A DNA stretch of 64,000 nucleotides from GCA-002708315 sp964460905 (GCA_964460905.1 CAYWRM010000019.1:13570-77569); one strand, 5' to 3'; counted from the first letter of the stretch, positions 8,469-17,608 are shown. Notes: generated from the sequence alone by a model not told the origin. Numbers and translations are program-made.

Positions 8469-9098
8469 ATGAATAGTATTAGTAAATTAGTAATTATATT
8501 ATTTTCAGTAATACTTATCAGTATTTCTTATCAATTATTTCCTCAAAACAAAAATAATGATAATATGAAAACAAAAAAGGCAACATTTGGATCAGGATGC
8601 TTTTGGTGTAGCGAAGCAATATTTAATCGTTTGGATGGAGTAGAAAAAGTAGAACCCGGTTTTGCTGGAGGTCATACTAAAAATCCAACTTATAAGGAAG
8701 TGGTAACCGGTGAAACTGGTTATGCCGAGGTATCGCAAATAACTTATAATTCAGATATTATCTCATTTAGCACTTTACTTGAGGTTTACTGGAAAACTCA
8801 TGATCCTACAACTTTAAACAGACAAGGAGCTGATGTAGGAACACAATACAGATCTGTAATTTTCTTTCATGATAAAGAACAGGAAGCTTTGGCAAAGGAT
8901 TATTTAGCTGCTTTGGATTCAGCAAAAATCTGGGAGAATCCTATTGTCACTGAAATTGTTCCCTACATAAAGTTTTATCCGGCTGAAGATTATCATAATG
9001 ACTATTATAAAAATAACCCAACTAACTCATATTGTAATTTCGTGATAACTCCCAAAATTGAAAAGTTTGAAAAGGTTTTTAAGGATAAATTGAAATGA
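8469..9098 (+). CDS. msrA: Peptide-methionine (S)-S-oxide reductase, membrane-anchored or exported
   Basis: Reduces the S-epimer of methionine sulfoxide in oxidised proteins using thioredoxin-like donors. The catalytic GCFWC motif places the active cysteine at residue 44 and a second cysteine at 47. Further family segments are EPGFAGGHTKNPTYKEV, THDPTTLNRQGADVGTQYRS and EDYHNDYY. The protein has about 209 residues, with a 30-residue hydrophobic N-terminus (KLVIILFSVILISISYQLF) ahead of the catalytic domain, so it is probably exported or anchored to protect envelope proteins. An internal ATG near residue 33 would give a cytoplasmic form. No fused MsrB domain is present. Confidence 0.93.
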   Translation: MNSISKLVIILFSVILISISYQLFPQNKNNDNMKTKKATFGSGCFWCSEAIFNRLDGVEKVEPGFAGGHTKNPTYKEVVTGETGYAEVSQITYNSDIISFSTLLEVYWKTHDPTTLNRQGADVGTQYRSVIFFHDKEQEALAKDYLAALDSAKIWENPIVTEIVPYIKFYPAEDYHNDYYKNNPTNSYCNFVITPKIEKFEKVFKDKLK

Positions 9099-9154
9099 TA
9101 ACGAAATAAGAATAAAGGATCAGGAGATCATTCCGATTACTGGCTAAAGTATTC

Positions 9155-9502
9155 TTATCCTAACTTTAGCCCATTCTTTACATTCATATCGGGCACAGCT
9201 AATACTACACTTCCGTTTTCCTGAATTAACCCGGTGATTAAAAATTCTGAAATAAATGGGCCAATTTGCTTAGGTGGAAAATTTATAACACCAATTATCT
9301 GCTTATTTAATAGTTCTTCCTTAGTATATAGGTCTGTGATTTGTGCACTTGATTTTTTAATACCTATTTCCTTGCCAAAATCGACAGTGATTATATAAGC
9401 AGGTTTTCTGGCTTCCGGAAAATCTTTAACATCTGTTATAGTGCCTGAGCGCAGTTCTACTTTTTCAAAGTCGACCCAAGTTATTTTATTACTGATATCC
9501 AT
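9155..9502 (-). CDS. csaA: CsaA-like tRNA-binding-domain protein
   Basis: A 115-residue single-domain protein of the EMAP-II/Trbp111 OB-fold type. It closely fits the CsaA pattern: VELRSGTITDVKDFPEARKPAY, then DFGKEIGIKKSSAQIT and GVINFPPKQIGPFISEFL. CsaA proteins are described as dimeric chaperones with export-related activity and structural similarity to tRNA-binding domains; the role here is taken from the family. It is convergent to msrA and appears to be transcribed alone. Confidence 0.88.
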   Translation of the reverse strand: MDISNKITWVDFEKVELRSGTITDVKDFPEARKPAYIITVDFGKEIGIKKSSAQITDLYTKEELLNKQIIGVINFPPKQIGPFISEFLITGLIQENGSVVLAVPDMNVKNGLKLG

Positions 9503-9647
9503 ATCGTTTGATTATAATCATTAAGTGAATATACAAAATGGCACAAATCCAATTAACACCAAAAAAATAGAGCACAGTTGAAATACATGACTAGGCCCAA
9601 GTTATAATTGTAAGGAATTGACATGCCGGTAATCCAAGAAAAATCAA

Positions 9648-10109
9648 CTATAATGATTCCATTGCCTTTTTAAACCTATTGGTTACTTCATCAGCAACTT
9701 TTGTTAATTTTTCGTTACCTAGCATTTGCATTAAAACCGAAGGATTAACCATAACTACTTCGGTCGTATTTTCGTCAACTTGTTTTACTAGAATTTTACA
9801 AGGTAAAAACAATCCTATGTTTTCTTCAACAAGCAAAGTTTGATATGCAAATTCAGGATTGCAGGCGCCAAGAATTTTATATGGTTTTATTTCAACATTA
9901 GCAATACTTTCTTTAAGTTTTTCAACCATATTTATCTCAGTAATAATACCAAAATCCTGTTCCTTAAGCGCTTCCTTAACTCTATCTGTAGCATCATCAA
10001 ATGAATAATTTATGGTTTTGCTTATGTAATAATCAGGGTTGCTTTGAGCAAATACTGATGTTAAAGTTATCGTAAAAAGCAGGCTGAATAATAGAGTCTT
10101 AAAAGTCAT
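9648..10109 (-). CDS. DUF302 domain protein, exported
   Basis: A 153-residue protein with a signal peptide (FKTLLFSLLFTITLTSVFAQ, cleavage near residue 21) followed by one DUF302 domain, recognised from the YYISKTINYSFDDATDRVKEALKEQ start, ILGACNPEFAYQTL, and the FLPCKILVKQ strand. The domain binds or senses an unknown ligand; the conserved GACNP and LPC cysteines could contact a metal or form a disulfide. It is a single-gene unit with its own -7 element. It should be periplasmic. Confidence 0.82.
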   Translation of the reverse strand: MTFKTLLFSLLFTITLTSVFAQSNPDYYISKTINYSFDDATDRVKEALKEQDFGIITEINMVEKLKESIANVEIKPYKILGACNPEFAYQTLLVEENIGLFLPCKILVKQVDENTTEVVMVNPSVLMQMLGNEKLTKVADEVTNRFKKAMESL

Positions 10110-10379
10110 AATTTCAGTTATTAATTATTATTTCTATCTGCAAAAATAGCTATAATAATGCGTGTTATGAATAATATGCATCAAAGATGAAATTCAGGGA
10201 AGTCCCTATTATTTATAATATATTTATTGCACCATAGATAAAGAGCAAATTTCAAGCAACAAATTCTAAACAAATCACAATAATCTAAATATCAATGACC
10301 TTAATGGTATTGGATATTTCTAATTTGATAATTGGAGATTGATTGATATTTGAAATTTGATAATTGTAATTTCATAAAA
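10110..10379. other. AT-rich intergenic region without a gene
   Basis: Apart from the DUF302 promoter, this stretch holds only AT-rich, low-complexity sequence with repeated TTTGATAATT/GATATTT words between 10310 and 10375. I see no open frame, RNA or clear repeat unit in it. Confidence 0.5.
10141..10148 (-). promoter_or_regulatory. Minus-strand -7 element (TATTTTTG) for the DUF302 gene
   Basis: Reads TATTTTTG on the minus strand, 31 nt before the start codon. A TTTG -33 box is not evident. Confidence 0.4.
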
Positions 10380-10405
10380 CAAAAAGCCCCGTAAAAACAG
10401 GACTT
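10380..10405 (-). terminator. Rho-independent terminator of the tRNA-Leu pair
   Basis: On the minus strand AAGTCCTG pairs with CGGGGCTT (8 bp including two G-U pairs) around a 6-nt loop and is followed by a short T run. It lies about 10 nt beyond the 3' end of tRNA-Leu(CAG). Confidence 0.65.
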
Positions 10406-10414
10406 ATTAGATTG

Positions 10415-10498
10415 TGCCCAAGAAAAGACTCGAACTTTCACGACCATAAGGCCACTACACCCTGAATGTAGCGCGTCTACCAATTCCGCCACTTGGGC
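10415..10498 (-). tRNA. tRNA-Leu (anticodon CAG)
   Basis: The 84-nt minus-strand sequence folds as a class II tRNA: acceptor GCCCAAG/CTTGGGC, D arm with GGTAGA, anticodon stem CTACA/TGTAG around loop TTCAGGG, long variable arm, and TTCGAGT in the T loop. Anticodon CAG reads CUG leucine codons. The 3' CCA is not encoded. It is the second gene of a tRNA-Leu pair read toward lower coordinates. Confidence 0.95.
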
Positions 10499-10585
10499 TT
10501 TTAATGTATTATTGATGATTTATTATTGATTATATTGAGGTTTGTTATCAATAATAAATAGGCAATAATAATTAATCAATCTCGG

Positions 10586-10669
10586 TGCCCAGAACAAGAA
10601 TCGAACTTGCACCCCCTTGCGAAGACATGGCCCTCAACCATGCGCGTCTACCATTTCCGCCACCTGGGC
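10586..10669 (-). tRNA. tRNA-Leu (anticodon GAG)
   Basis: An 84-nt class II tRNA: acceptor GCCCAGG/TCTGGGC (one G-U pair), D arm with GGTAGA, anticodon stem CATGG/CCATG around loop TTGAGGG, long variable arm and TTCGATT T loop. Anticodon GAG reads CUC and CUU leucine codons. CCA is not encoded. It precedes tRNA-Leu(CAG) by 87 bp on the same strand, so the two are likely cut from one transcript. Confidence 0.95.
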
Positions 10670-10683
10670 TAATTTTGTGGGGG

Positions 10684-10691
10684 CAAAAATA
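10684..10691 (-). promoter_or_regulatory. Minus-strand -7 element (TATTTTTG) for the tRNA-Leu pair
   Basis: TATTTTTG on the minus strand lies 15 nt before the mature 5' end of tRNA-Leu(GAG), the spacing expected for a tRNA promoter. Confidence 0.5.
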
Positions 10692-10720
10692 ATCATTTTT
10701 AAAAATAATTGGTACAATAA

Positions 10721-13700
10721 TTAAGAAAAAGGCAGATATATTTCAAAAGTGGAACCTTTATCTTTTTCACTAATTACATTCAGAAGACCATTATGTTGTG
10801 ATATTATACCGAAAGCTGTTGATAAACCAAGTCCTGTTCCTTTATCTATTCCTTTTGTTGTAAAGTATGGTTCAAAAATACGCCTTTTTGTATCTGAATC
10901 CATACCATGACCTGTGTCTGAAATTTTTATGAGAATATAATTACCTGGCTTGGCCCATGTATTTTTTGAGCAGAATGTTTTATTAATTTCTACGTTCTGA
11001 GTATTTACCGTTATTATGCCTCCACTTGGCATTGCATCTCTGGCATTAATGAAAATATTCATTATAACCTGATCTATTTGGCTTCCATCAACATACACAG
11101 GTGGAATATTTTCTTGTCGATGAAATTTAACTATGATATTATTTCGTGTTGCACGGTTTGTTAGTTCAACGATTGGAACTATAATGTCATTGAGGTCTAC
11201 ATCTCGCTTCTCCATAAATTGCTCTTTACCAACGGCCAGCAGGTTTTTGGTAAGTTGTGTTGCACGTTTTACGAGTTTGCCAATCTGGTGAATATCTTTA
11301 TATCTTTGCTCGGTTTCTTTTAGGCCTTCTTTCGCAAAGTCAATATAACCAACAATTGCCTGAAGGATGTTGTTGAAATTATGAGCGATGCCACTTGCTA
11401 ACAGTCCTATTGCTTCCATTTTATGGGACTGTCGCAATTGTGTTTCCATCTGTTTTCTTTCTGTAATATCTCTTCCTAAAATAACAATTGCTTTTCTATC
11501 GCCATTTGGGTGAAATAATGGTATTTTTATAACATCAAAAACTTTACTGTTTCCATCGGGAGTTTGAATTATTTCTTCATCTTTTGACATAATGCCTTTT
11601 TTCCACGCAATTTCATCTGAATCAATATGTTTTGAAAATGCCTCTTCATAAAATTTACTATAAGGGGCAAGCTCAGCATCTGTTTTGTCAAAATAATCTA
11701 CACCTTCAAGTTGAAAAAGTTTAATATCGGTATCGTTTGCTAATTGCCATTTACCATCCCCATCCTTAAAACAAATAAAATCAGGACTTGAATTGATTAA
11801 TGTTGTTAATTGTTCTTCTCTTTTTTTAAGAGTTTCTTCAATCTCAAGAACCTTAGATATATCTAAAGTAACGCCTAAGGCCTGAGAAAGTTTTCCTTTA
11901 TTATCAAAAACCGGATAGGCAGTGTGTAATACACTTAATTTTCTGCCTGTCTTTGTAATCATAGTTGTTTGTCCCTTAAAACCTTCTTCACTCTTCTTCA
12001 TCTTATCAAGATACTTTGAGAAATTATTTACCATGTCTCTGGTATGAAGAATTTTAACGGGTTTTCCGATTACTTCGTTTTTCGTGTATCCAAAAAGCTT
12101 TTCGGAGCCAGGGCTAAATTCTAATATTTTAGATTCTTCGCCCTCGATAGTACTTAGGATGAATGACACATTATCAGCAGCCTTGAAGATAGCACTTAAG
12201 CGAGCTTCTCTTTTATTTATTTCATCTTGTATTTTCGTTTGTTCAGTAATATCATGAGTATGAACAATAGCTCCAATAAACTCATTTGAATCGTTATAAA
12301 GAGCAGACGCGCTAAGGCTTACTTTAATAATTTTATTCTGTTTTGTTTTTAAACTTATTTCTCCGGCTATTTTTCCTGTCTTTATAAGAGTGGAAAATCT
12401 TTCTTTAAAAGAAGCCTTTTCGAGGTCATAAATTGAATCTTTGATATGTGAGTTAATAATCTCATCGTCATTAGTTTCTAACAAGTTGCAGTATGCCTTA
12501 TTACAATCTGTTATTATTCCTTTGGCGTTAATTAGTAATATACCATCAGGCGCTTCTGAAAATAACTTTTTGAATTTTTTTTCATTTACTACTAGTGCGC
12601 TATAAGCTTCTTTCCAATTTGTTATATCAACAAGTGCTCCTACAATACCAGTTACTTTGCCTTTCCTGATTACTGGTGCTTCATGAACTTCTACCCATAT
12701 CTTTTTCCCTTTTTTACCAATCAGTTCTAATTCGAAAGGGGGCTGTTTTTTTCCAGTTTGAATTGCTTTTTGAGTAATTTCTTTGCCAATTTTGTTAACA
12801 GGGTTGTCAGTAATAAAAGATATTTGTTTATCTATTATTTTCTCTGGTTCACAATCAAGGAATTGCTTTGATTGAGGACTGATATATGTAAATTTACTAT
12901 CAACAGTTTGCATGAAAAACATATTTGAAGTGTGCTCAATTATGTTTTTTAACTTCTCTTCGCGATCTTTTAGATCTTTTTCAATTTTTTTACGTTCAGA
13001 GAGATCACGAATTATGCTTAAATATGAATTTTCATCAATTTTTTTAGAGTTCATTTCAACTGGCACAAAATTCCCCTCTTTTGTAAATATTTCTCGTTCG
13101 TTTATTACTGGTTCTCCTCTATTCAGAGCATTATACTGCAATGGCTTAATGTCAAGTTGAGGTTTAGAAAAAACATCCTTCATGTTCATGCTAAGTAGTT
13201 CCTTTTTTGAGAAACCTGTCAATTTGCTTGCGGCTGAGTTAACTTGAATAAAATCACCTTGAATGTTACCTGTAAAAATTGCATCTCCAGCCTGTTCTAT
13301 TAAGATTTTGTGTGAATATTCATTTTTCTTTAGTAACTCATTCGCATTGATGTTTTCTTTTTTAAGCTGGGCCATTTCAAGTGCCAGTTTGGTAGATATG
13401 CCCAGCTTTGTAAGCTTGTCCTTGAGGATATAATCTGATGCACCTGCTTTCATACAATCAACAGCGGTTTCCTCATTTATTGCTCCTGTTACAATAATTA
13501 ATGGTATATCAGGGTAATTTATTTTTACTTCTATAATAGCTTCCAAACCATTATAATTTGGTAATGAAAAATCAGAGAAGATAATATCAGGTTTGAATGT
13601 TTTTAAGGCTTCTAAAAAGTCTTCTTTGTTGTCAACAAGTTTACGATCAAATTTGAAGCCTGAGTTGTTTAACTCATATATAATAAGTTCTACATCTGTT

Positions 13701-13738
13701 GGATTATCTTCGAGGAATAGAAAGCGTAGTTGTGACAT
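10721..13738 (-). CDS. REC-PAS(5)-histidine kinase signalling protein
   Basis: A soluble 1005-residue sensor kinase with no membrane helices. An N-terminal receiver domain (residues 1-120; acidic pair E10-D11, phospho-acceptor D56, lysine in ILKDK near 106) is followed by five PAS domains at roughly 145-255, 262-385, 386-505, 510-640 and 645-765, several with the PAS/PAC ending DITE/DLSERK. The transmitter has H786 in the GIAHNFNNIL box, an N-box NIFINARDAMPSGG, DTGHGMD, and GTGLGLSTAFG. This resembles NtrB-type kinases. There is no output domain, so the partner is elsewhere. A broken response-regulator gene lies 19 bp upstream. PAS ligands cannot be inferred. Confidence 0.92.
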   Translation of the reverse strand: MSQLRFLFLEDNPTDVELIIYELNNSGFKFDRKLVDNKEDFLEALKTFKPDIIFSDFSLPNYNGLEAIIEVKINYPDIPLIIVTGAINEETAVDCMKAGASDYILKDKLTKLGISTKLALEMAQLKKENINANELLKKNEYSHKILIEQAGDAIFTGNIQGDFIQVNSAASKLTGFSKKELLSMNMKDVFSKPQLDIKPLQYNALNRGEPVINEREIFTKEGNFVPVEMNSKKIDENSYLSIIRDLSERKKIEKDLKDREEKLKNIIEHTSNMFFMQTVDSKFTYISPQSKQFLDCEPEKIIDKQISFITDNPVNKIGKEITQKAIQTGKKQPPFELELIGKKGKKIWVEVHEAPVIRKGKVTGIVGALVDITNWKEAYSALVVNEKKFKKLFSEAPDGILLINAKGIITDCNKAYCNLLETNDDEIINSHIKDSIYDLEKASFKERFSTLIKTGKIAGEISLKTKQNKIIKVSLSASALYNDSNEFIGAIVHTHDITEQTKIQDEINKREARLSAIFKAADNVSFILSTIEGEESKILEFSPGSEKLFGYTKNEVIGKPVKILHTRDMVNNFSKYLDKMKKSEEGFKGQTTMITKTGRKLSVLHTAYPVFDNKGKLSQALGVTLDISKVLEIEETLKKREEQLTTLINSSPDFICFKDGDGKWQLANDTDIKLFQLEGVDYFDKTDAELAPYSKFYEEAFSKHIDSDEIAWKKGIMSKDEEIIQTPDGNSKVFDVIKIPLFHPNGDRKAIVILGRDITERKQMETQLRQSHKMEAIGLLASGIAHNFNNILQAIVGYIDFAKEGLKETEQRYKDIHQIGKLVKRATQLTKNLLAVGKEQFMEKRDVDLNDIIVPIVELTNRATRNNIIVKFHRQENIPPVYVDGSQIDQVIMNIFINARDAMPSGGIITVNTQNVEINKTFCSKNTWAKPGNYILIKISDTGHGMDSDTKRRIFEPYFTTKGIDKGTGLGLSTAFGIISQHNGLLNVISEKDKGSTFEIYLPFS

Positions 13739-13756
13739 AAGTTTTTACGATAGAAG

Positions 13757-13996
13757 TTAGTTAGTTATTTTTGGTAGTTTAAGATCGAGAAGGATGAGTT
13801 TTGGCTTATTTGACATGACAGAATCATTGTTATTGCTGTTGCCAAAAAAGAAGTTCATAGCCTCTTCACCATCTTTAAGTATTTTAATATGGTTTGAGTT
13901 TATTTCTTCCTGAGAAACTAAGCCTTTGGGTAAAAGAATTAAACTATAAGAAAATAAGCAATTTATGACATAAAAAACTATTGATTTATTGTTCAT
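13757..13996 (-). pseudogene. Truncated response-regulator (Rcp1-type) remnant
   Basis: This 79-codon frame begins MNNKSIV like an Rcp1-type receiver, and residues 35-76 (NHIKILKDGEEAMNFFFG ... KPKLILLDLKLPKI) match the middle of such receivers, including the phospho-acceptor aspartate D71. The acidic pair that should follow the first strand is replaced by unrelated hydrophobic sequence. The protein stops just after LPKI, so the switch Thr/Ser, the conserved Lys and about 70 C-terminal residues are missing (normal length is about 145). It lies between two hybrid kinases on the same strand, as an intact partner gene would. A decayed gene is most likely; a short functional peptide cannot be excluded. 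Confidence 0.6.
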
Positions 13997-14038
13997 ATTA
14001 TCAATGTTTTAGTTCTGTTTAATCCTGTGTGGTACTAA

Positions 14039-16801
14039 TTAAATATGCTTACCAATTACTTCAAATAATTTATTTTTTTGAATTGGTTTTGAGATATAAT
14101 CATCGCAGCCGGCTTTAATAATTTTATCTTTATCTCCTACTAGTGCATAAGCTGTTTGGGCAATAATTGGTATGTTATTATTATTTTTTCTAATTTGCCT
14201 TGTGGCTTCAAGTCCGTTAAGTACCGGCATTTTAACATCCATTAAAATTAAATCAATATTATTTTCTTTTTTTATTATATCAATTACTTCTTTGCCATTA
14301 ATTGCCTGGATAATTTTTGCTCCTGCAGTTGTAAGTATAATATTAAGAAATTCGAAATTAAAAGTCTCGTCTTCAGCAATTAGGATTGTTTTTCCATTCA
14401 AATCAAGTTCAATATCATTCTTATTAACATCGGTAAATTTTAATTGTTTTGTTTGCTTATTGGCAGGTATTGTAAATCTAAATTCTGAACCTTTAGTTTT
14501 TTTTGATGCTATCCATATTTTGCCTTTTAATTTTTCAACTATAGCTTTTGATATACTTAAACCAATTCCTGTACCTCCGTACAAAACATCTTTCCCATGG
14601 TCAACTTGCGTAAATCTATCAAAAATAAGCTTCTCATCAGTTTTACTAATTCCTATTCCTGTATCTGAAACAAAGAACTCTATGTTATTATCATTAAGGA
14701 AACATCCAAATTTAATACTGCCTTCCGATGTAAATTTAAAGGCATTGCTAATCAGATTAATTAACACTTGTTGTATTCGTCTTGAGTCAGTTGAAACAGT
14801 TTGATACTCATCGGGTAATTTGTTATTATATGAGAATGACAGTCCTTTTTTTTCAGCTGTGATCGAAAATAGATTAAAAATTGTTTTCAGTATGCTATCA
14901 ATAGACGTATTATTACGATTTATGTCAATAATGCCGGCCTCTATTTGCGATATGCTAATTATATCGTCAATTAGTCTCAAAAGTTGGGTTCCTGAATTGT
15001 GAATTGTATCAACATAACTGTTTTTTTCGTCGCTTTTTAGTTCGGGAAGTTTAAGAAGTTGTGAAAATCCTAAAATTGCATTCATTGGTGTTCGAATCTC
15101 ATGCGACATATTTGCCAGGAATGCTGTTTTTAACTTGTCGCTTTCTTCGGCTCTTTCTTTAGCAATAATTAGTTCTTTACTGGTTTTTACTTTTTCAGTT
15201 ATATCATGAATTACCGATAAAAGTACTTCTTTATTATTATACTTAATTTTTCCGGAATATACCTCTACATCACATATTTTACCACTTGCTAGCTTGTGTT
15301 TGAATACAAAATAGTTCTTTCTATTGGATAAAGCATTTTGTATTTCAACATATATTTCTTCATTATTTGAAGTGTTAATGTCATAGACACTCATGCTGAG
15401 CATTTTATCATTTGTATAACCATAAAAAGTATAACAAGCGTTATTTACTTCAATAATTTTACCAGTATTTGGGTCAAATACCATCATTATTGAGAGATTA
15501 TCACGGATAAGGGAGCGATATTGTTTCTCACTTTCAATAAGTTTCTTCTTGGCTTCAACTTGCTTACTTATATCAGTAAGCGATGTTATGCGTATTGGTT
15601 TGTCATTAAATGTAGATACTCGTGCCTTTATTTCGCATGGGAATGTGGTTCCATTCTTACGAAGTGCAGTGACATTATATGGACCTTGAGCTCCACTAAT
15701 CATCATCTTTTTAACATTTTCTCTATCTTCCGGAATAATCCATTCTGTACCAGGCCTGCCAAATGCTTCATTTAAAGTGTAGCCAAACATTTTTTCAGCT
15801 GTATTATTTTGCATAATGCACTTTCCATCTCGTGATAAAAATATACTTTCAAACGAAGCTTCTGATAAAGTTTTGAAAAGGTCTTCGCTTTCGTGTAGTG
15901 ATTTTAAGCTGGTGGTTAGCTCAAATTCTGTTTTTTTCTTATCAGTAATATCAATTATAATACCCTGAAAATGAGTTATTATACCTTCGTTATTACGTAA
16001 AAACATTAATCTTTCGTCAACCCAAAGAGTATCCCCGTTTTTTTTAAGGATACGATATGGTTTGTGTGTAAAAGTTGTTTTGTTCTTCTCTTTGCTAAAG
16101 TCAATTAATTCATTATTAACTCTCTCTAAATCTTCTGGGTGTACAATACCAAGAATAGTTATTTTGCCACTTAATAATTCTTTTACTGAATATCCTGATA
16201 ATTCTTCAACATTTTCACTCACGTATTCAAGAGGTAGCTCATTAATATTTTTCCACTTGAATGCTACAGCAGGGCTTGCATTAATAATGTTAATTGCATC
16301 TATTTTCTTTTTTCTCTCACCCTGTAGTTGTTTATTTGTTAATTCGAGTTCCTGAACTCTGTCCTGCATTATTTTATTATGATTCTGTGATATTTTAGCT
16401 ATTTTGATATTTTGTTTTTTTCGATAATGATATAACTCAAGAAACATTTTTACTTTAACTGATAGCAATTTTGGAATTACCGGTTTTACAATGAAGTCGA
16501 AAGTCCCAATCTCAATTCCATTAATTTGATGAAAATCAAATTCATTAATTGCAGATATAAATATTATAGGGATATTTTCCCATTTTTTATTTTTACGGAT
16601 TGATATTAATATTTCGTACCCATTCATTTTTGGTGAGTGTTCATCTAGCAGAATAAGGGAAATATCATTTTTATGTAATTGGTTAAAAGCCTCTTTTCCT
16701 GATTTTGCCTTTATACAAATTACATCAAGTTTCGAGAGCACTTCTTTAAATGCCATCAAATTAGATGTACTATCAATAATTAACAAGGCAATATCTTTCA
16801 T
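14039..16801 (-). CDS. Hybrid histidine kinase REC-PAS(3)-HisKA-HATPase-REC
   Basis: A cytoplasmic 920-residue hybrid kinase. The N-terminal receiver (residues 1-125) has D53 and the conserved lysine in FIVKPV, but its acidic pocket reads IIDST, with one of the two usual acids missing. A short coiled coil (about 130-165) leads to three PAS domains (about 165-290, 300-420, 425-545). The transmitter has H567 in MSHEIRTPMN, the N-box INLISNAFKFTSEG, DTGIGIS and GTGIGLSISKAIVEKL. A canonical C-terminal receiver (about 800-918) carries D855 in LILMDVKMP. A hybrid kinase of this kind normally needs an Hpt protein; one is encoded at 56.2 kb. It heads the signalling block, with the receiver remnant 42 bp downstream. 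Confidence 0.92.
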   Translation of the reverse strand: MKDIALLIIDSTSNLMAFKEVLSKLDVICIKAKSGKEAFNQLHKNDISLILLDEHSPKMNGYEILISIRKNKKWENIPIIFISAINEFDFHQINGIEIGTFDFIVKPVIPKLLSVKVKMFLELYHYRKKQNIKIAKISQNHNKIMQDRVQELELTNKQLQGERKKKIDAINIINASPAVAFKWKNINELPLEYVSENVEELSGYSVKELLSGKITILGIVHPEDLERVNNELIDFSKEKNKTTFTHKPYRILKKNGDTLWVDERLMFLRNNEGIITHFQGIIIDITDKKKTEFELTTSLKSLHESEDLFKTLSEASFESIFLSRDGKCIMQNNTAEKMFGYTLNEAFGRPGTEWIIPEDRENVKKMMISGAQGPYNVTALRKNGTTFPCEIKARVSTFNDKPIRITSLTDISKQVEAKKKLIESEKQYRSLIRDNLSIMMVFDPNTGKIIEVNNACYTFYGYTNDKMLSMSVYDINTSNNEEIYVEIQNALSNRKNYFVFKHKLASGKICDVEVYSGKIKYNNKEVLLSVIHDITEKVKTSKELIIAKERAEESDKLKTAFLANMSHEIRTPMNAILGFSQLLKLPELKSDEKNSYVDTIHNSGTQLLRLIDDIISISQIEAGIIDINRNNTSIDSILKTIFNLFSITAEKKGLSFSYNNKLPDEYQTVSTDSRRIQQVLINLISNAFKFTSEGSIKFGCFLNDNNIEFFVSDTGIGISKTDEKLIFDRFTQVDHGKDVLYGGTGIGLSISKAIVEKLKGKIWIASKKTKGSEFRFTIPANKQTKQLKFTDVNKNDIELDLNGKTILIAEDETFNFEFLNIILTTAGAKIIQAINGKEVIDIIKKENNIDLILMDVKMPVLNGLEATRQIRKNNNNIPIIAQTAYALVGDKDKIIKAGCDDYISKPIQKNKLFEVIGKHI

Positions 16802-16844
16802 GGCAGGCAGCTTATGTATTAGTTTTCAAAACACTGTGATTTAT

Positions 16845-16868
16845 TAATGCCAAAATATATTGGTATTA
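16845..16868. repeat. 24-bp palindrome resembling fused ends of the 56/59-kb repeat element
   Basis: TAATGCCAA (16845-16853) and TTGGTATTA (16860-16868) are inverted with one mismatch around a 6-bp centre. The arms match the TAATACCAAT ends of the elements at 55990-56156 and 59272-59428. It lies in the hybrid-kinase promoter region, so it may be an operator or a deletion derivative of that element. Confidence 0.45.
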
Positions 16869-16956
16869 AATACTTGGAAGTATTCCATATTTCACGATAA
16901 AAATAGGAAAAAATTGGCTAAGATTATGAAAACAGAAGTGTTTTTTCTTGTTTTTT

Positions 16957-17598
16957 CTAATCCATTATGATTCCTTCGTCGAAGAAAAGAACTTTGTCAA
17001 GTTGGCCATCAGGGGTGTACCATTTTTCAGAACCATGTTTTAAGTTATTCTGATAATTGATTTCTCGCATTATTTTGCCATTTGGATACCAGGCCTTTTG
17101 TATCCCATTTCCCATAGTATAGTTTCCGGTTCCTATAATTTCACCAGTTAAATTATAATAAAGCCAACGTCCTGAAAAATAACCTTTTTTATAATTTCCT
17201 TTAATTTTCATTTTCCCAGAAGAAAACCATTGAGTGTATTTTCCATCTAAAGTATCATTAGAATAGTTTTCTTCTGATATAATATTCCCATTTTCATCAA
17301 ACATTAATGCCTGGCCATCAAGTTTTCCATCTTTGTAATTTGATCTTGATTCATAATTACTATTCCTGTACCATCTGGTAAGTATTCCATTAAGAACATT
17401 ATTCGAGTAAATTACTTCTTGTTCTTTATTGCCATTTTCGTAATACCATGTAGCTATACCATCTAGTTTATTCTTTTTATAATTAAGTTCCGATTGGAGG
17501 TTACCATTTTCCCAATATTTCTTTCTATTGTCTTTGCAGCCTACAAATATAACTGACATAGAAAATAACAATACAAATATTTTTATTGCATTAATCAT
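16957..17598 (-). CDS. MORN-variant repeat lipoprotein
   Basis: A 213-residue lipoprotein: hydrophobic leader then lipobox-like IFVGC with the cysteine near residue 21. The mature part is about eight degenerate 22-25-residue repeats of the type W/YY-ENGN-x-x-x-E-x-x-Y-x-x-N-x-LDG, the MORN-variant pattern often labelled YwqK-family antitoxin. Here no toxin gene is adjacent and the protein is exported, so a toxin-antitoxin role is unlikely. The gene follows the LysM/PBP1 gene by 10 bp on the same strand, pointing to a joint envelope role. Confidence 0.78.
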   Translation of the reverse strand: MINAIKIFVLLFSMSVIFVGCKDNRKKYWENGNLQSELNYKKNKLDGIATWYYENGNKEQEVIYSNNVLNGILTRWYRNSNYESRSNYKDGKLDGQALMFDENGNIISEENYSNDTLDGKYTQWFSSGKMKIKGNYKKGYFSGRWLYYNLTGEIIGTGNYTMGNGIQKAWYPNGKIMREINYQNNLKHGSEKWYTPDGQLDKVLFFDEGIIMD

Positions 17599-17608
17599 AG
17601 TTTGATAT

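Noticed and set aside
10301..10492. 63-codon minus-strand frame over the tRNA-Leu region
   Set aside because: It reads through tRNA-Leu(CAG); the RNA gene is strong and the peptide is the usual translation of a tRNA.
14172..14804. 210-codon plus-strand frame opposite the hybrid kinase
   Set aside because: It runs through the HATPase and receiver regions of a well-supported kinase and has only low-complexity Ile/Leu/Ser content.
16957..17598. Antitoxin of a toxin-antitoxin pair (YwqK label)
   Set aside because: It is a lipoprotein made of MORN-type repeats and has no toxin gene beside it.
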